Below, piece by piece: positions 1 through 11,478 of a stretch of 37,177 nucleotides of DNA. Position 1 is the first letter of the stretch. Each line of letters starts with the position of its first letter. The stretch is taken from positions 1-37,177 of the forward strand of contig JBGUMF010000075.1 in the NCBI GenBank assembly GCA_045116675.1, in the 5' to 3' direction. A program made the position numbers and the translations under genes. The notes under the pieces are model-generated. The model did not search any database and was not told the DNA's origin. It saw only the letters and a program-made list of their open reading frames with translations. Source of the stretch: F23-D06 sp045116675 (GTDB lineage Bacteria > Bacteroidota > Bacteroidia > Bacteroidales > WCHB1-69).

Positions 1-2
1 CG

Positions 3-542
3 GATTCTGGCACTATCACAATAGGTGAGACAGTTAAGCTTGCCTATGTTGAGCAGACAAGAGAGAAGGTTGACCCGAAGAAGTCAATCTACGATGTGAT
101 TTCCGGCGGCAACGAGATAATCAAGCTGGGTAACCGGGAGATCAATGCCCGGGCTTATGTGGCGCGGTTCAACTTCTCGGGCGCAGACCAGCAGAAACTT
201 ACCGGAGTTCTTTCAGGCGGCGAGCGGAACCGTGTCCAGCTGGCCATGATGCTCAAAGAGGGAGCAAACGTGCTGCTTCTGGACGAGCCTACCAACGACC
301 TGGATGTAAACACCATGAGGGCATTGGAGGAGGGTATCCTGAACTTTGCCGGCTGTGTCATCGTAATCAGCCACGACCGCTGGTTCCTGGACCGTATCTG
401 CACACACATCCTCGCCTTCGAGGGCGATTCGCAGGTCTATTTCTACGAGGGCAGCTACACCGAATATGAGGAGAACAAGAAGATGCGCCTCGGCAATGTC
501 ACGCCGAAACGAATTCATTACAAGAAAATTACAGTTATATAA
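3..542 (+). CDS. ettA: Energy-dependent translational throttle protein EttA (ABC-F ATPase), 3' part only
   Basis: The reading frame is open from the first bases of the window to the TAA at 540-542, so the N-terminal part of the gene lies upstream. What remains is the C-terminal half of the second ABC module: the signature motif LSGGERNRVQ, the Walker B LLLDEPTNDLD and the switch histidine in VISHDRWFLDR. The tail (YEENKKMRLGN, then TPKRIHYKK) matches the C-terminal end of EttA rather than Uup or other ABC-F members. ABC-F proteins of this type bind the ribosomal E site and gate early elongation according to the ATP/ADP ratio; that role is family knowledge. The next gene starts 9 nt after the stop, so read-through transcription is likely. 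The subfamily is assigned from the tail only. Confidence 0.9.
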   Translation, partial: DSGTITIGETVKLAYVEQTREKVDPKKSIYDVISGGNEIIKLGNREINARAYVARFNFSGADQQKLTGVLSGGERNRVQLAMMLKEGANVLLLDEPTNDLDVNTMRALEEGILNFAGCVIVISHDRWFLDRICTHILAFEGDSQVYFYEGSYTEYEENKKMRLGNVTPKRIHYKKITVI

Positions 543-551
543 GTCACCTAA

Positions 552-1637
552 ATGAGATCCAACGCTCCCCTCATCATCGCCTTACACATTATGCTGTTAT
601 GCGCTGCCAACCAATTGGTGGCACAAGAAATAAACACAGTGAACGAAGCCATTGACAGCATTCGGAAATACAATTATGTGTGTTATTTGGGGACTGACGG
701 TTGGGGCAACGTTCCAAGATGCTGGGTTCATACACAAACTCTGGCGCGCCATGCTGATGATAAAACACTAAACAAAATAGCTCGAGAAAATAATTCATCC
801 GTTGTCAAAGCCATTGCAGGAAGAATTTTGATAGGACGGAAGAGTGATTTGGCTATACCTTTGGTTTTCGACATTCTCCATAACAAGAATTCGTTTTTAA
901 TATGCTACGGTGATGTTTGCGAGCATGACAATGTAGCCAACTTCCTAATAGAGGAACTCTTTAAAAACAATTTAGTTTCCGAGCAGGACTCCCTTCGCCT
1001 CGTTGACTCGTTGCTTTTCGCCCCAGATTTAAGACATCTTAAAAGAAGAGCCAAACTCCTGGAATCCCTGCCTGCTGAGGATCAATATTATTCCACAGTA
1101 AAAAGAATGTATGTTGAAGAACACGATGGCGATGCGCTCATCGCCTTGGCGCGATTCCAACGAGAAGAGGACACGGTTTATATACTGGAAAACCTATGTA
1201 AGTATTGGCTATCCAATGATGACTGGATCTATTTTTGGCACACAATCTCAAACAGTGATGGCGAAGATTATCACTATCAAAAACGGGATCTGACCGAGTG
1301 TGCTCTGTTGGCCGTCGCCGAATGGCCGCTCGAACAATTCAAACCATTGTTGACAGAAATCAGAGACTCTTTTTTATATCCCATATTACTACATAACACA
1401 TCCCGTTCGCGATACTTCTTCTCAGCCTTGATGGCATATCGCTCGCCATGGGCTTTGGATATGATAGAGCAAACTTTTGAGATGATCAAAAATCATCCCA
1501 ATAACCCACCTGAAGATTTTTATAAAGGTATGGGCCGGTACAGCCTTTACTTTGGAGAAAGTTTTGACCGAGCATACGAACTTAATCCCGACCAATACTT
1601 CGACGAACTGCATAAAAAATACGGACGGGAAAAATGA
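552..1637 (+). CDS. Secreted HEAT-like repeat protein of unknown function
   Basis: A 361-residue protein starting at ATG 552. It opens with a signal peptide (hydrophobic core LIIALHIMLLCAA, likely cleaved after VAQ near residue 25) and so is exported to the periplasm or surface. I do not recognise a named family. The mature part is predicted to be largely helical, with short segments resembling HEAT/ARM repeats (for example ALIALARFQREEDTVYILENL near residue 195), suggesting a helical scaffold. Its DNA is visibly richer in A+T than ettA before it and the DUF4846 gene after it, so its history may differ from theirs. The stop overlaps the next start as ATGA, indicating translational coupling and a possible shared role. 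No catalytic motif is seen. Confidence 0.75.
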   Translation: MRSNAPLIIALHIMLLCAANQLVAQEINTVNEAIDSIRKYNYVCYLGTDGWGNVPRCWVHTQTLARHADDKTLNKIARENNSSVVKAIAGRILIGRKSDLAIPLVFDILHNKNSFLICYGDVCEHDNVANFLIEELFKNNLVSEQDSLRLVDSLLFAPDLRHLKRRAKLLESLPAEDQYYSTVKRMYVEEHDGDALIALARFQREEDTVYILENLCKYWLSNDDWIYFWHTISNSDGEDYHYQKRDLTECALLAVAEWPLEQFKPLLTEIRDSFLYPILLHNTSRSRYFFSALMAYRSPWALDMIEQTFEMIKNHPNNPPEDFYKGMGRYSLYFGESFDRAYELNPDQYFDELHKKYGREK

Positions 1638-2425
1638 GAAAATCATCGCCTCTACGGATAGTACTTCTACTCGCGCTCCTCGCCATCGTCCTGGCGGGAG
1701 GCGCTTGGGTATGGTGGATGAGATCCTCGCAGGCCAGCAACAGGTGGAACGCCTCGTGCGTGGGCGACATCCCCGCGCCCATCGGTTACAAGCGTGTGGC
1801 GGCGCAGGCGGGCGACTACACCTCCTTTCTTCGCGCATTGCCGTTGAAGACCAAAGGGAACAAAGTACAGCTTTACACCGGCGGGGATGCCAACTACCAA
1901 TGGCTCTCCACAGCAGTGGTGGACATGCCTCTACTCTCCAACGCCGAGCAGTGCGCGGACGTCACAATGCGGCTCCGGGCTGAATATCTGTACAAGAAAG
2001 GACGATACACGGACATCCATTTCACCGATGTTAATCGCCAGAATTTGCAGTATCAGGGAGGCAAAAACAGAGAGGCGTTCGAGCAGTATCTAAAAAAAAT
2101 CTATGGGGTGTGCAATACCTTCTCGCTATACCACGAGACGGAGCCCAGGGCCATCCAAGAGGTGCAGCCGGGCGATGTGCTGGTCTATCCCGCGCGGGAG
2201 GGTCGCCAATACGGCCACGCCCTGATCGTGGTGGATGTGGCCAAAAACAGAGCCGGGAAGATTGCCATCATGTGCGCGGAGGGCAACACGCCTGCCCGCG
2301 ACATCCACATCCTGCGCAACGCCACCCACCCTATCCGTAATCCATGGTTCTTGCTGGACGGGGACGAGCGCAGCATCAGGGTCTCCGTTTTCCATTTCGA
2401 ACAGGACGAGCTTAGGCATTATTAA
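1634..2425 (+). CDS. DUF4846 family membrane-anchored protein
   Basis: A 263-residue protein whose ATG overlaps the previous stop by 4 nt. Residues about 6-31 (LRIVLLLALLAIVLAGGAWV, then WWM) form a signal anchor or uncleaved signal peptide. The rest looks like DUF4846: the GDIPAPIGYKRV opening, the LPLK segment, VVDMPLLSNAEQCAD followed by MRLRAEYLY, a GDVLVYPAREGRQYGHALIV block, and the family-like ending VFHFEQDELRHY. The GHALIVVDVA and MCAEGNTPARDIHIL segments resemble a papain-like NlpC-type fold, but I cannot confirm a catalytic triad. DUF4846 has no established function that I know of. The gene is convergent with the next one, with 24 nt between the stops and no clear terminator. Confidence 0.75.
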   Translation: MRKSSPLRIVLLLALLAIVLAGGAWVWWMRSSQASNRWNASCVGDIPAPIGYKRVAAQAGDYTSFLRALPLKTKGNKVQLYTGGDANYQWLSTAVVDMPLLSNAEQCADVTMRLRAEYLYKKGRYTDIHFTDVNRQNLQYQGGKNREAFEQYLKKIYGVCNTFSLYHETEPRAIQEVQPGDVLVYPAREGRQYGHALIVVDVAKNRAGKIAIMCAEGNTPARDIHILRNATHPIRNPWFLLDGDERSIRVSVFHFEQDELRHY

Positions 2426-2449
2426 GTGTTGGGATTTGGTCGTTACTGA

Positions 2450-4759
2450 TCACCTCAACGGTATGTTGTTCAGCAACTTGATAGTATCACCTTGTTGAAC
2501 ACACGACAGGGCCACGTTCTTGCCCTGCGGGGCGATGAGCAACCGATCGTAGGAGACTTGCCGCGTGGGCAGACTCTTGTTGCCAGCGGACACGCGCAGG
2601 CGCACCGCGTTGTCCGGAAGGTGCACCGGAATGGACATCAATCCAGCCCTGCCATCCACAGCGGTGGCAAAATAGTATGTGTTGCCCCACGCCAACTGGA
2701 CCTCACTGCTGTCAGCAGTCACGGCCATTATAGAAACAATATTGCGTCCCATCAAGTCATCAAGATAATTTGGGATCCAGAATGATATATTCACACTGTC
2801 ACCCCAAGCAGGGTCGATGGTATCATCATACAGGGAAACCGGTTTATTGCACATTGCCGCCAACATCCCCGAGTCTTTCTCATCCCATGTTTTGAAATAA
2901 TACGGCACATCGTCTTTTAAAGCATTATCATACAACATCTTTCTTTCCAATTGATAATCCCTACACAGCTGGCGCAATTTGGAAACGGGAATGCTGTACA
3001 AGACGAATTTCTCCGTGGAGAATAGAGAATCCGCATAATTCAAAATCCTTTTTTCATTCTGGTTCAACACATTATAATCCGGAAGTGAAACAACAAGCAG
3101 AGGACGGTCATCGGGCAAATCTTGGATAATATTATACTCCTTCCACGGTTCCCACGCAAGTTCAATACAGTTGTATGATCTTGAAACAGAGCTACGTGAG
3201 CCATAACCGCAAATAAGGGGAAGTCCCGTTTTGAAGGAAACATACGTATTAAGCTTTAATGCCTCATCTTGCGCAAGCAGAGAATAATGTTCGGAGCCCA
3301 CGTGAAAAACAGGCAAGGAGAGAACAGCCTGATAATCTGAAGGTTTTATTTTTTTCACCCATTGATTATCAGATAATTCATTATCATAATCCGTCCATTG
3401 GGGATAGGGTTCCACATGGTTCATCAGCGGAGCGTATGCATATATTTCATAGCTGTACGCCACACACACCAACAAAAGGGTCAAAGCCCTATACCCTTTT
3501 TTCCGGAAGCCTGCAGACCATTCCCATACCCAACAAACCGCTAGCACATTGAGGGTTACAAAGGGTAACCACAACAACCGACCCATGGCGCGCAACTGCG
3601 CTAACGCCGACAGATGATTGACGATGTCAGGATGATTCTTCGTGATGACCGGCAGCACCGTTGCCACAAGCGTGAGCAGCACTGAGGCCCAAAGAAAAAT
3701 GTTGAGTACCGGATTGTCGGTAGGTCGTAAAAGATGGTTTACTCGAAGGTGAATCAAATCCCATATAATACGTAACAGCCATATTATGAAAGCAATAAGA
3801 GCCACCACACCGATATAGGAAAGGGTTTCCCATTCGGGGGGGGTTAGACCCATACTCCGAAGGGGGCCAATCATAAAAAGCCTATGGAATGGCAACAGGA
3901 GTCCTTCCATCCAGGCTCGGTAATAAAACATTCCATCTGCAACGGATGTTCTATCCACAACAGAATCACCCCAAGAGGAGAGGGAGAAAAACAGCATGAC
4001 CGGCAAGACAAACTGGATTATAAAATGCAAGCCCAAATGCCAAACAGTCCACTGGTTCTTTTTATACATAAACAGCATACAAACCAAATAAAAGACGGAG
4101 ATGTCTGCCAAAAAGGCCATGTAATACGGGTGTGACAACGCACTGGTCAGCAGTAGAACGCCATAACATACAGACCATTTCCAATGGTGGGTTCGATGGA
4201 GGCGCGCGATAAAGAACAAGGCCATGGGGATGACACACGGATACGACAGCGAGAGATGGCCGCCCACACGCATCATTTGCGGCATCAGGAAAGTAATGAA
4301 AACAGCCCCGAAAGCAGAGGGAATCGGCGGTATCTTAAATTCGAGAAATAGCAAGTACAAAAACAAAGAACACAGGATGACAGACAGAATGACATAGACG
4401 TTGATCAGCGGCAGGCAGGCCTTCCATGCGTCATGCACGCCCATCTTCTGCAGCAGCTGCAACGGAGCGGAGACCAAAATTTGCAAGCCGGTATAGGTAT
4501 AATGCTCACCATACGGGTAACACATGGCTGTGCAATGGGTGAAAGTGCTGTCATACCTTGTATGGAACGTGGTGGTATAAATGTCCTTTATCATGTCCTC
4601 CGAATGAGACGAGAACAGGAGATGGCATGCATTGGATAAAGCCCCGGCCCCGAAAAAAAAGCGGAAGAGCACCAGGGTGGCCACCACGGTCAGGGAAGCA
4701 CCTACACATTTTGCCACTACAGCATGGTCCGCATGACACGTATCAGCCTTGTTCATCAT
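2450..4759 (-). CDS. Polytopic GT-C-like membrane protein (DUF6311-like), probable glycosyltransferase
   Basis: About 769 residues from the ATG at 4759; the frame also allows TTG at 4777 and ATG at 4756. The N-terminal two thirds holds about ten hydrophobic spans, starting with ASLTVVATLVLFRFFFGAG. Between spans 1 and 2 is a polar loop with YPYGEHYTYTG, reminiscent of the YPxG loop in DUF6311 and other GT-C membrane glycosyltransferases. The last ~300 residues form a soluble, probably periplasmic domain. Such proteins usually transfer sugars from a polyprenyl-phosphate donor to surface polymers. The start overlaps the stop of the upstream GT2 gene by about 17 nt, so the two are coupled: the GT2 enzyme would make the lipid-linked sugar and this protein would use it. 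The function is inferred; the family assignment is moderate. Confidence 0.65.
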   Translation of the reverse strand: MMNKADTCHADHAVVAKCVGASLTVVATLVLFRFFFGAGALSNACHLLFSSHSEDMIKDIYTTTFHTRYDSTFTHCTAMCYPYGEHYTYTGLQILVSAPLQLLQKMGVHDAWKACLPLINVYVILSVILCSLFLYLLFLEFKIPPIPSAFGAVFITFLMPQMMRVGGHLSLSYPCVIPMALFFIARLHRTHHWKWSVCYGVLLLTSALSHPYYMAFLADISVFYLVCMLFMYKKNQWTVWHLGLHFIIQFVLPVMLFFSLSSWGDSVVDRTSVADGMFYYRAWMEGLLLPFHRLFMIGPLRSMGLTPPEWETLSYIGVVALIAFIIWLLRIIWDLIHLRVNHLLRPTDNPVLNIFLWASVLLTLVATVLPVITKNHPDIVNHLSALAQLRAMGRLLWLPFVTLNVLAVCWVWEWSAGFRKKGYRALTLLLVCVAYSYEIYAYAPLMNHVEPYPQWTDYDNELSDNQWVKKIKPSDYQAVLSLPVFHVGSEHYSLLAQDEALKLNTYVSFKTGLPLICGYGSRSSVSRSYNCIELAWEPWKEYNIIQDLPDDRPLLVVSLPDYNVLNQNEKRILNYADSLFSTEKFVLYSIPVSKLRQLCRDYQLERKMLYDNALKDDVPYYFKTWDEKDSGMLAAMCNKPVSLYDDTIDPAWGDSVNISFWIPNYLDDLMGRNIVSIMAVTADSSEVQLAWGNTYYFATAVDGRAGLMSIPVHLPDNAVRLRVSAGNKSLPTRQVSYDRLLIAPQGKNVALSCVQQGDTIKLLNNIPLR

Positions 4760-5696
4760 CAGATTGTTCCTGTTCAATGCTTTGGATGATGTAAAGAGGA
4801 CGTTGTTTCACCTCATCAAAGATAAAACCAATATAATAGCCAATAGCCCCGATAACAAAAAGTTGGATACCTGCAAAAGCACTAAGGAAGATAATCAGAG
4901 TGGTATAACCTGAAACAGGCGTATCCACAATCCACATGATCAGGGAATAGATGATCAGGATGACGCTCAACAGGACAAATAGCAGTCCCGAATAGATGCC
5001 AATCTTCAGTGGGGTTTTGGAGAACGAGGCGATAGCCGAGAAGGAAAAACGGAGAAGTTTCCAGAACGAATATTTGCTTTGGCCGGCAGCGCGGGAGGGA
5101 GCCTCATAGTGGATGGAGTCCTTCTCAAATCCGATGTTCTGGATGATGCCGCGCAGGAAGCGTGTGCGTTCGCGGTAATCTGTCTTCAACACATCGATGA
5201 CCTTGCGGGACAAAAGGAAAAAGTCAGAGGCGCCCGGCTGCAGCTGGGTGTCCGACATTTTGTTGATCATGCGGTAAAAAAGGCTGGATGTAATCCGTTT
5301 GACAAGACCGCCATCGGCGCGGTCGGTACGCATCATGGTGACCACATCCTTGCCCTGCTGGAATTTCGACAACATCTGGGGCAGAATCGTGGGGGGATGT
5401 TGCAAGTCGCTGTCCATGCACACAGCGACATCCCCCTGGCAATGGTCAAGGCCAGCGAGCATGGCGGCCTCATGGCCGAAGTTGCGGGAGAAGTTGATAA
5501 CCCGCACACGCCGGTCCTGAGCCATCAGCTGCCGCAACACCTGACAGCTACCGTCGGTACTGCCGTCATTGACAAAAAGCAACTCAAAGTCGGCATCCAT
5601 AGTGGACAAGACCTCCGAAAGTTCGTGATGGAAACGTTCCAGGACCGCCTCCTCATTATAAACCGACACAATAATGGAACAAAAGGGCTTCTGCAT
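4743..5696 (-). CDS. GT2 family glycosyltransferase, polyprenyl-phosphate sugar synthase type (GtrB/DPM1-like)
   Basis: A 317-residue enzyme. The N-terminal GT-A domain shows SIIVSVYNEEAVLE (residues 7-20), FVNDGSTDGS (41-50), the metal/nucleotide-binding DSD at 95-97 followed by LQHPP, and RERTRFLRG (175-183), all typical of GT2 enzymes that move glucose, mannose or similar from a nucleotide sugar to undecaprenyl phosphate. Two transmembrane helices follow at about 233-256 and 264-288, as in GtrB and ArnC-like proteins, with a short acidic cytoplasmic tail. The gene overlaps the GT-C-like gene downstream. A -7 element lies about 22 nt upstream, giving a short leader. The sugar and the acceptor polymer cannot be read from sequence. 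Confidence 0.88.
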   Translation of the reverse strand: MQKPFCSIIVSVYNEEAVLERFHHELSEVLSTMDADFELLFVNDGSTDGSCQVLRQLMAQDRRVRVINFSRNFGHEAAMLAGLDHCQGDVAVCMDSDLQHPPTILPQMLSKFQQGKDVVTMMRTDRADGGLVKRITSSLFYRMINKMSDTQLQPGASDFFLLSRKVIDVLKTDYRERTRFLRGIIQNIGFEKDSIHYEAPSRAAGQSKYSFWKLLRFSFSAIASFSKTPLKIGIYSGLLFVLLSVILIIYSLIMWIVDTPVSGYTTLIIFLSAFAGIQLFVIGAIGYYIGFIFDEVKQRPLYIIQSIEQEQSDDEQG

Positions 5697-5718
5697 TTTC
5701 TATCTTGCTATTGAACTG

Positions 5719-5726
5719 CAAAAGTA
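5719..5726 (-). promoter_or_regulatory. Bacteroidota -7 promoter element upstream of the GT2 gene
   Basis: On the minus strand the sequence reads TACTTTTG, matching TAnnTTTG, 22 nt before the ATG at 5696. A TTG at 5743-5745 could serve as the -33 box, although the 16-nt spacer is short. The 5727-5943 stretch between this and the maf promoter shows no gene. Confidence 0.6.
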
Positions 5727-5943
5727 CAAAAAAAACGCTGAACAACCATTTCTCGTTCTGCAGTGAGCATCCTAAAGAGAAATTTTGGCTTCATAACATG
5801 AGATATTGTATGGAAAAGCCATTCCGTTCTACCATGTCCGCCAACGTAATGTGAACGGGAAAGTAAGTCCAACGGCTTTCCTGTTTTAAAGATGCAAACT
5901 TTTGCAACATAAAAACACCATAACATATTTCCCCTTAAATTTG

Positions 5944-5951
5944 TACCTTTG
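5944..5951 (+). promoter_or_regulatory. Bacteroidota -7 promoter element for maf
   Basis: TACCTTTG matches TAnnTTTG and ends 16 nt before the ATG at 5968. It rules out the in-frame ATG at 5902 as the start, because that codon lies upstream of the expected transcription start. No clear TTTG is seen at -33. Confidence 0.65.
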
Positions 5952-5967
5952 CCGCCGATTAAAACCA

Positions 5968-6567
5968 ATGGTTATGTTGTTGGACGAACTTAAAAACTAC
6001 AAGATTTACCTAGCCTCCAAGTCGCCGCGCAGACGCGAGCTGCTCTCCGACATGGGCATTAATTATGAACTAATCTCTTCCGATGTGACGGAATCCTACG
6101 ATCCTTCCCTCTATCCCGCCGAGGTGGTGCAGTACCTCTCGCAGCTCAAGCTCTCCGCCATTGACATGACCCGTTATCCGGCCAACACCATCTTCATTGC
6201 CTGCGACACCATTGTGGTGGCCAACGGCAACATCATCGGCAAGCCCAAAGACAACGACGAGGCCCTGCAGATGCTGCGCCAACTGTCAGGACAAACACAT
6301 GTGGTATATAGCGGCCTCACCGTGGCCACCCCCGACCGTATGCTGACCGACTTCCGCTCGTCCGGCGTCACCTTTGTCGAACTTTCGGACGAGGAACTGC
6401 AGTACTACGTGGAACATTACCGCCCACTGGACAAGGCCGGCGCATACGGGATACAGGAGTGGATCGGGTGCATCGGCATCCAATCCATCCACGGTTCCTT
6501 CTACAATGTGATGGGCCTGCCCACTTGTCTGTTATGGGAAATGTTACAGAATATCATCCGCAAATAA
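5968..6567 (+). CDS. maf: Maf family nucleoside triphosphate pyrophosphatase
   Basis: A 199-residue protein using the ATG at 5968 (the ATG at 5974 is also possible), just after a -7 element. The opening YLASKSPRRRELL is the Maf phosphate-binding signature, and ACDTIVVANG (with the catalytic Asp) and GKPKDNDEA follow, as does the ending with GIQ near GCIGIQSIHGSFYNVMGLP. Maf/YhdE-type enzymes hydrolyse dTTP, UTP or modified nucleoside triphosphates to monophosphates and PPi, cleaning the pool or restraining septation; the exact substrate is not decidable here. The length is normal. The next gene starts 4 nt after the stop, so the two form an operon. Confidence 0.93.
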   Translation: MVMLLDELKNYKIYLASKSPRRRELLSDMGINYELISSDVTESYDPSLYPAEVVQYLSQLKLSAIDMTRYPANTIFIACDTIVVANGNIIGKPKDNDEALQMLRQLSGQTHVVYSGLTVATPDRMLTDFRSSGVTFVELSDEELQYYVEHYRPLDKAGAYGIQEWIGCIGIQSIHGSFYNVMGLPTCLLWEMLQNIIRK

Positions 6568-6571
6568 ACGA

Positions 6572-8872
6572 ATGAGTAAAACCCTCCGTATCGGCATCAT
6601 CAGCGGCACCATCCTCCTGCTGGCCTTGGGCAGCCTGTTCACCTTCGGGCGGCACACCAAGGTGGTGGAGAGCATCAAGCAGCAGGCCGCCAGCGTCATG
6701 CGGGTGGAGTACATCCCCGACCAGCATGTCACCCTGGAGAACACTCTGGCCTTCCAGAAGCAGGATTCCGTCTATAACCTCTTCCGCAAGCATTTCCGGA
6801 TGCACTACCAGACCATCGGCACGGCCACCTTCGCCGACAGCAGCCGCATCATCCTCATCTCCGAGCCGGCACCCTTCTTCGAGCCGGACACACTGGAGAG
6901 AATCCTTGCCAAATACACCCATCAGACCTCCAAATGCCATTTCAAGATAGGATACGACGGGCGTATCACCGATCTGATGGTGGTTTTAGGCAACGCCACT
7001 ACCGAAAACGTGGACTCGCTGGTGGCCCGCATCTCCAAAAAGCAATATCTTTCGGACTACAAACCCAACAGCATCGACCTGCTGGACAATAAAAAACGCC
7101 ATTATTTCTCATCGGAAAATCTGGACTACCAGATCTCCTTGGCCGAATTTGACGATTGGTTTATACAGGCTGGCGAGCTTTTCATAGATGGCAAAGACAC
7201 AGCGAAGACACTCACTGTCAGTCAGATGTTCAAGCAGAAGCGACGTGGGGTATTCTTCAGCAAGGAACCCGGTCTTGTAGCCTGGTGCATCCGTCGCAAC
7301 AGCGACATCAGCCGCCAGATGGGAACCATACGGCAATTTGCGCTGGATGCGGACCTCATCCTCGGCGCCCTGCGCGACTCCACCACCTTGGTCATCATCG
7401 GGCGCGAGCGCGAGGCCGACCTGCAAACCCTGCCGCCGTTGCGCGTGGAGACCGTGCTGCTCATCGCCAGCATCAGTGCCAAGGAGCTGTCGCAGAGCCT
7501 CGACATCAACGACTTCCTGGCCGGCAAGATGGCTGACGGGCGGGACTGGTGCCCCACCTACCTCAGCAAGGAGCTGGAAAACACCGAACTCGGCCACCTG
7601 CTGACCATCACCGACATCCTGCTCAAAGACTGGTCCGAAAGCGGCACCATCCAAGAGTCGACGTACCACTATCCCAGTCCCGGATATTTTCCCTTCGACC
7701 AACCCCTGTTCAAGAAATTAGGATTGGATCAGCTGGTTTACAACTGGAACACCGCCAACACCATGTACGCCATCGACCTGCCCAGGTACACGATATACAC
7801 CCTCAACCGCACGGGTGCGCTGCCCGTCTCGTACTTCAACTCACAGGAACGCAGCGAGAGCGTGGGAGCCACTTACGAGCGGCGGGCGGGCAACTACTTC
7901 GCCACCTGCGGCAACACCGACATCGCCCGCGTGGTGCAGTACACCGCCCTGTACCAGCTCTTTATGGACAACGGCATCCGCTACAAGGGGAAGCTGCTTC
8001 ATTCCTCATTCCCAAGCAACAAACCCTATCTGCTCGCCGGAGCGTGCTGGAATATGCTCAACATCTTCAAAAACCTGACCGACGACCAAATCGAACAGGT
8101 GTCCGATTCGCTGGCTAAAATCCATTTCTTCAATTACGGTGAAAAAGAGGTTCACCGGCAGATGCGCCGCAATGAAGCCGAATACAATTTCACCTATTCG
8201 GAGGATGACCAGAAGCGTATATACCAAGATGTCAACCGGCAACAGAAAAGCCATATTCTCAATGAATTCCATTCCATACGCAGTATGCTGAAAGGACTTT
8301 CGGAAGACAATCTCAAACTACTGGCACGGTATCTCTCATACCCACGCGGCACCACTATCAACAGTCAGGCTGCCTACAACCGCATGATGCAGGCCCGTAA
8401 GGTCAACGAGCTGATGCGCCTCATCGGCAAGAACAACCTGACACTTCTCGGTGTAAACCTGGCCGAGGTGAAGAATTACTATGTTCAAAGTTTAAGCAAA
8501 TCCGGTGGACGCTACCTGAAAACACCCTCCATCATCATCACCTACAACGACATGGTGACCACGGGCGGGCACAACATCTCCTCGAAGATCAGCCGTGTGA
8601 GTTCCACCACGAACTACAAGGCACAGTCATCCTCCTCCCCTGCCCCATCTGCCAAGCCCACGGCACCAACCACTTCGCGCCCAACCGCCACCGCGCCCTC
8701 CTCCGGAGCACGGCCCTCTTCCAGCAGCACTCCCACACAGCGGCCCACGACCTCCACAACCGCCCGTCCCTCCACCACGGCACCACGCCCCACAAGCGTT
8801 CCCGGCTCCGGCAATACGAGAACGCGGAGCTCAGTCATCCCAAGCTCCGCGCGCCCCACACGAGGGTTTTAG
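6572..8872 (+). CDS. Large membrane-anchored protein with Ser/Thr/Pro-rich C-terminal tail, function unknown
   Basis: A 766-residue protein starting 4 nt after maf. One hydrophobic segment near residues 6-26 (IGIISGTILLLALGSLFTFG) anchors it in the inner membrane with the bulk in the periplasm. The long middle part has mixed alpha/beta character and no motif I recognise. The last ~90 residues are low complexity, made almost only of Ser, Thr, Pro, Ala and Arg (for example PTAPTTSRPTATAPSSG), a linker or glycan-attachment type of tail; O-glycosylation of Bacteroidota proteins occurs at D-S/T-hydrophobic sites, which this tail lacks. It converges on clpB, with 8 nt between the stops and no terminator seen. 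Confidence 0.7.
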   Translation: MSKTLRIGIISGTILLLALGSLFTFGRHTKVVESIKQQAASVMRVEYIPDQHVTLENTLAFQKQDSVYNLFRKHFRMHYQTIGTATFADSSRIILISEPAPFFEPDTLERILAKYTHQTSKCHFKIGYDGRITDLMVVLGNATTENVDSLVARISKKQYLSDYKPNSIDLLDNKKRHYFSSENLDYQISLAEFDDWFIQAGELFIDGKDTAKTLTVSQMFKQKRRGVFFSKEPGLVAWCIRRNSDISRQMGTIRQFALDADLILGALRDSTTLVIIGREREADLQTLPPLRVETVLLIASISAKELSQSLDINDFLAGKMADGRDWCPTYLSKELENTELGHLLTITDILLKDWSESGTIQESTYHYPSPGYFPFDQPLFKKLGLDQLVYNWNTANTMYAIDLPRYTIYTLNRTGALPVSYFNSQERSESVGATYERRAGNYFATCGNTDIARVVQYTALYQLFMDNGIRYKGKLLHSSFPSNKPYLLAGACWNMLNIFKNLTDDQIEQVSDSLAKIHFFNYGEKEVHRQMRRNEAEYNFTYSEDDQKRIYQDVNRQQKSHILNEFHSIRSMLKGLSEDNLKLLARYLSYPRGTTINSQAAYNRMMQARKVNELMRLIGKNNLTLLGVNLAEVKNYYVQSLSKSGGRYLKTPSIIITYNDMVTTGGHNISSKISRVSSTTNYKAQSSSSPAPSAKPTAPTTSRPTATAPSSGARPSSSSTPTQRPTTSTTARPSTTAPRPTSVPGSGNTRTRSSVIPSSARPTRGF

Positions 8873-8880
8873 TTAATTCT

Positions 8881-11474
<2,594 letters not shown>

Positions 11475-11478
<4 letters not shown>

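Noticed and set aside
2450..4777. TTG start at 4777 for the GT-C-like protein
   Set aside because: ATG codons at 4759 and 4756 are closer to the first membrane span and TTG starts are rare.
5902..5967. N-terminal extension of Maf from the ATG at 5902
   Set aside because: The extension precedes and covers the -7 element at 5944-5951 and is not part of Maf homology.
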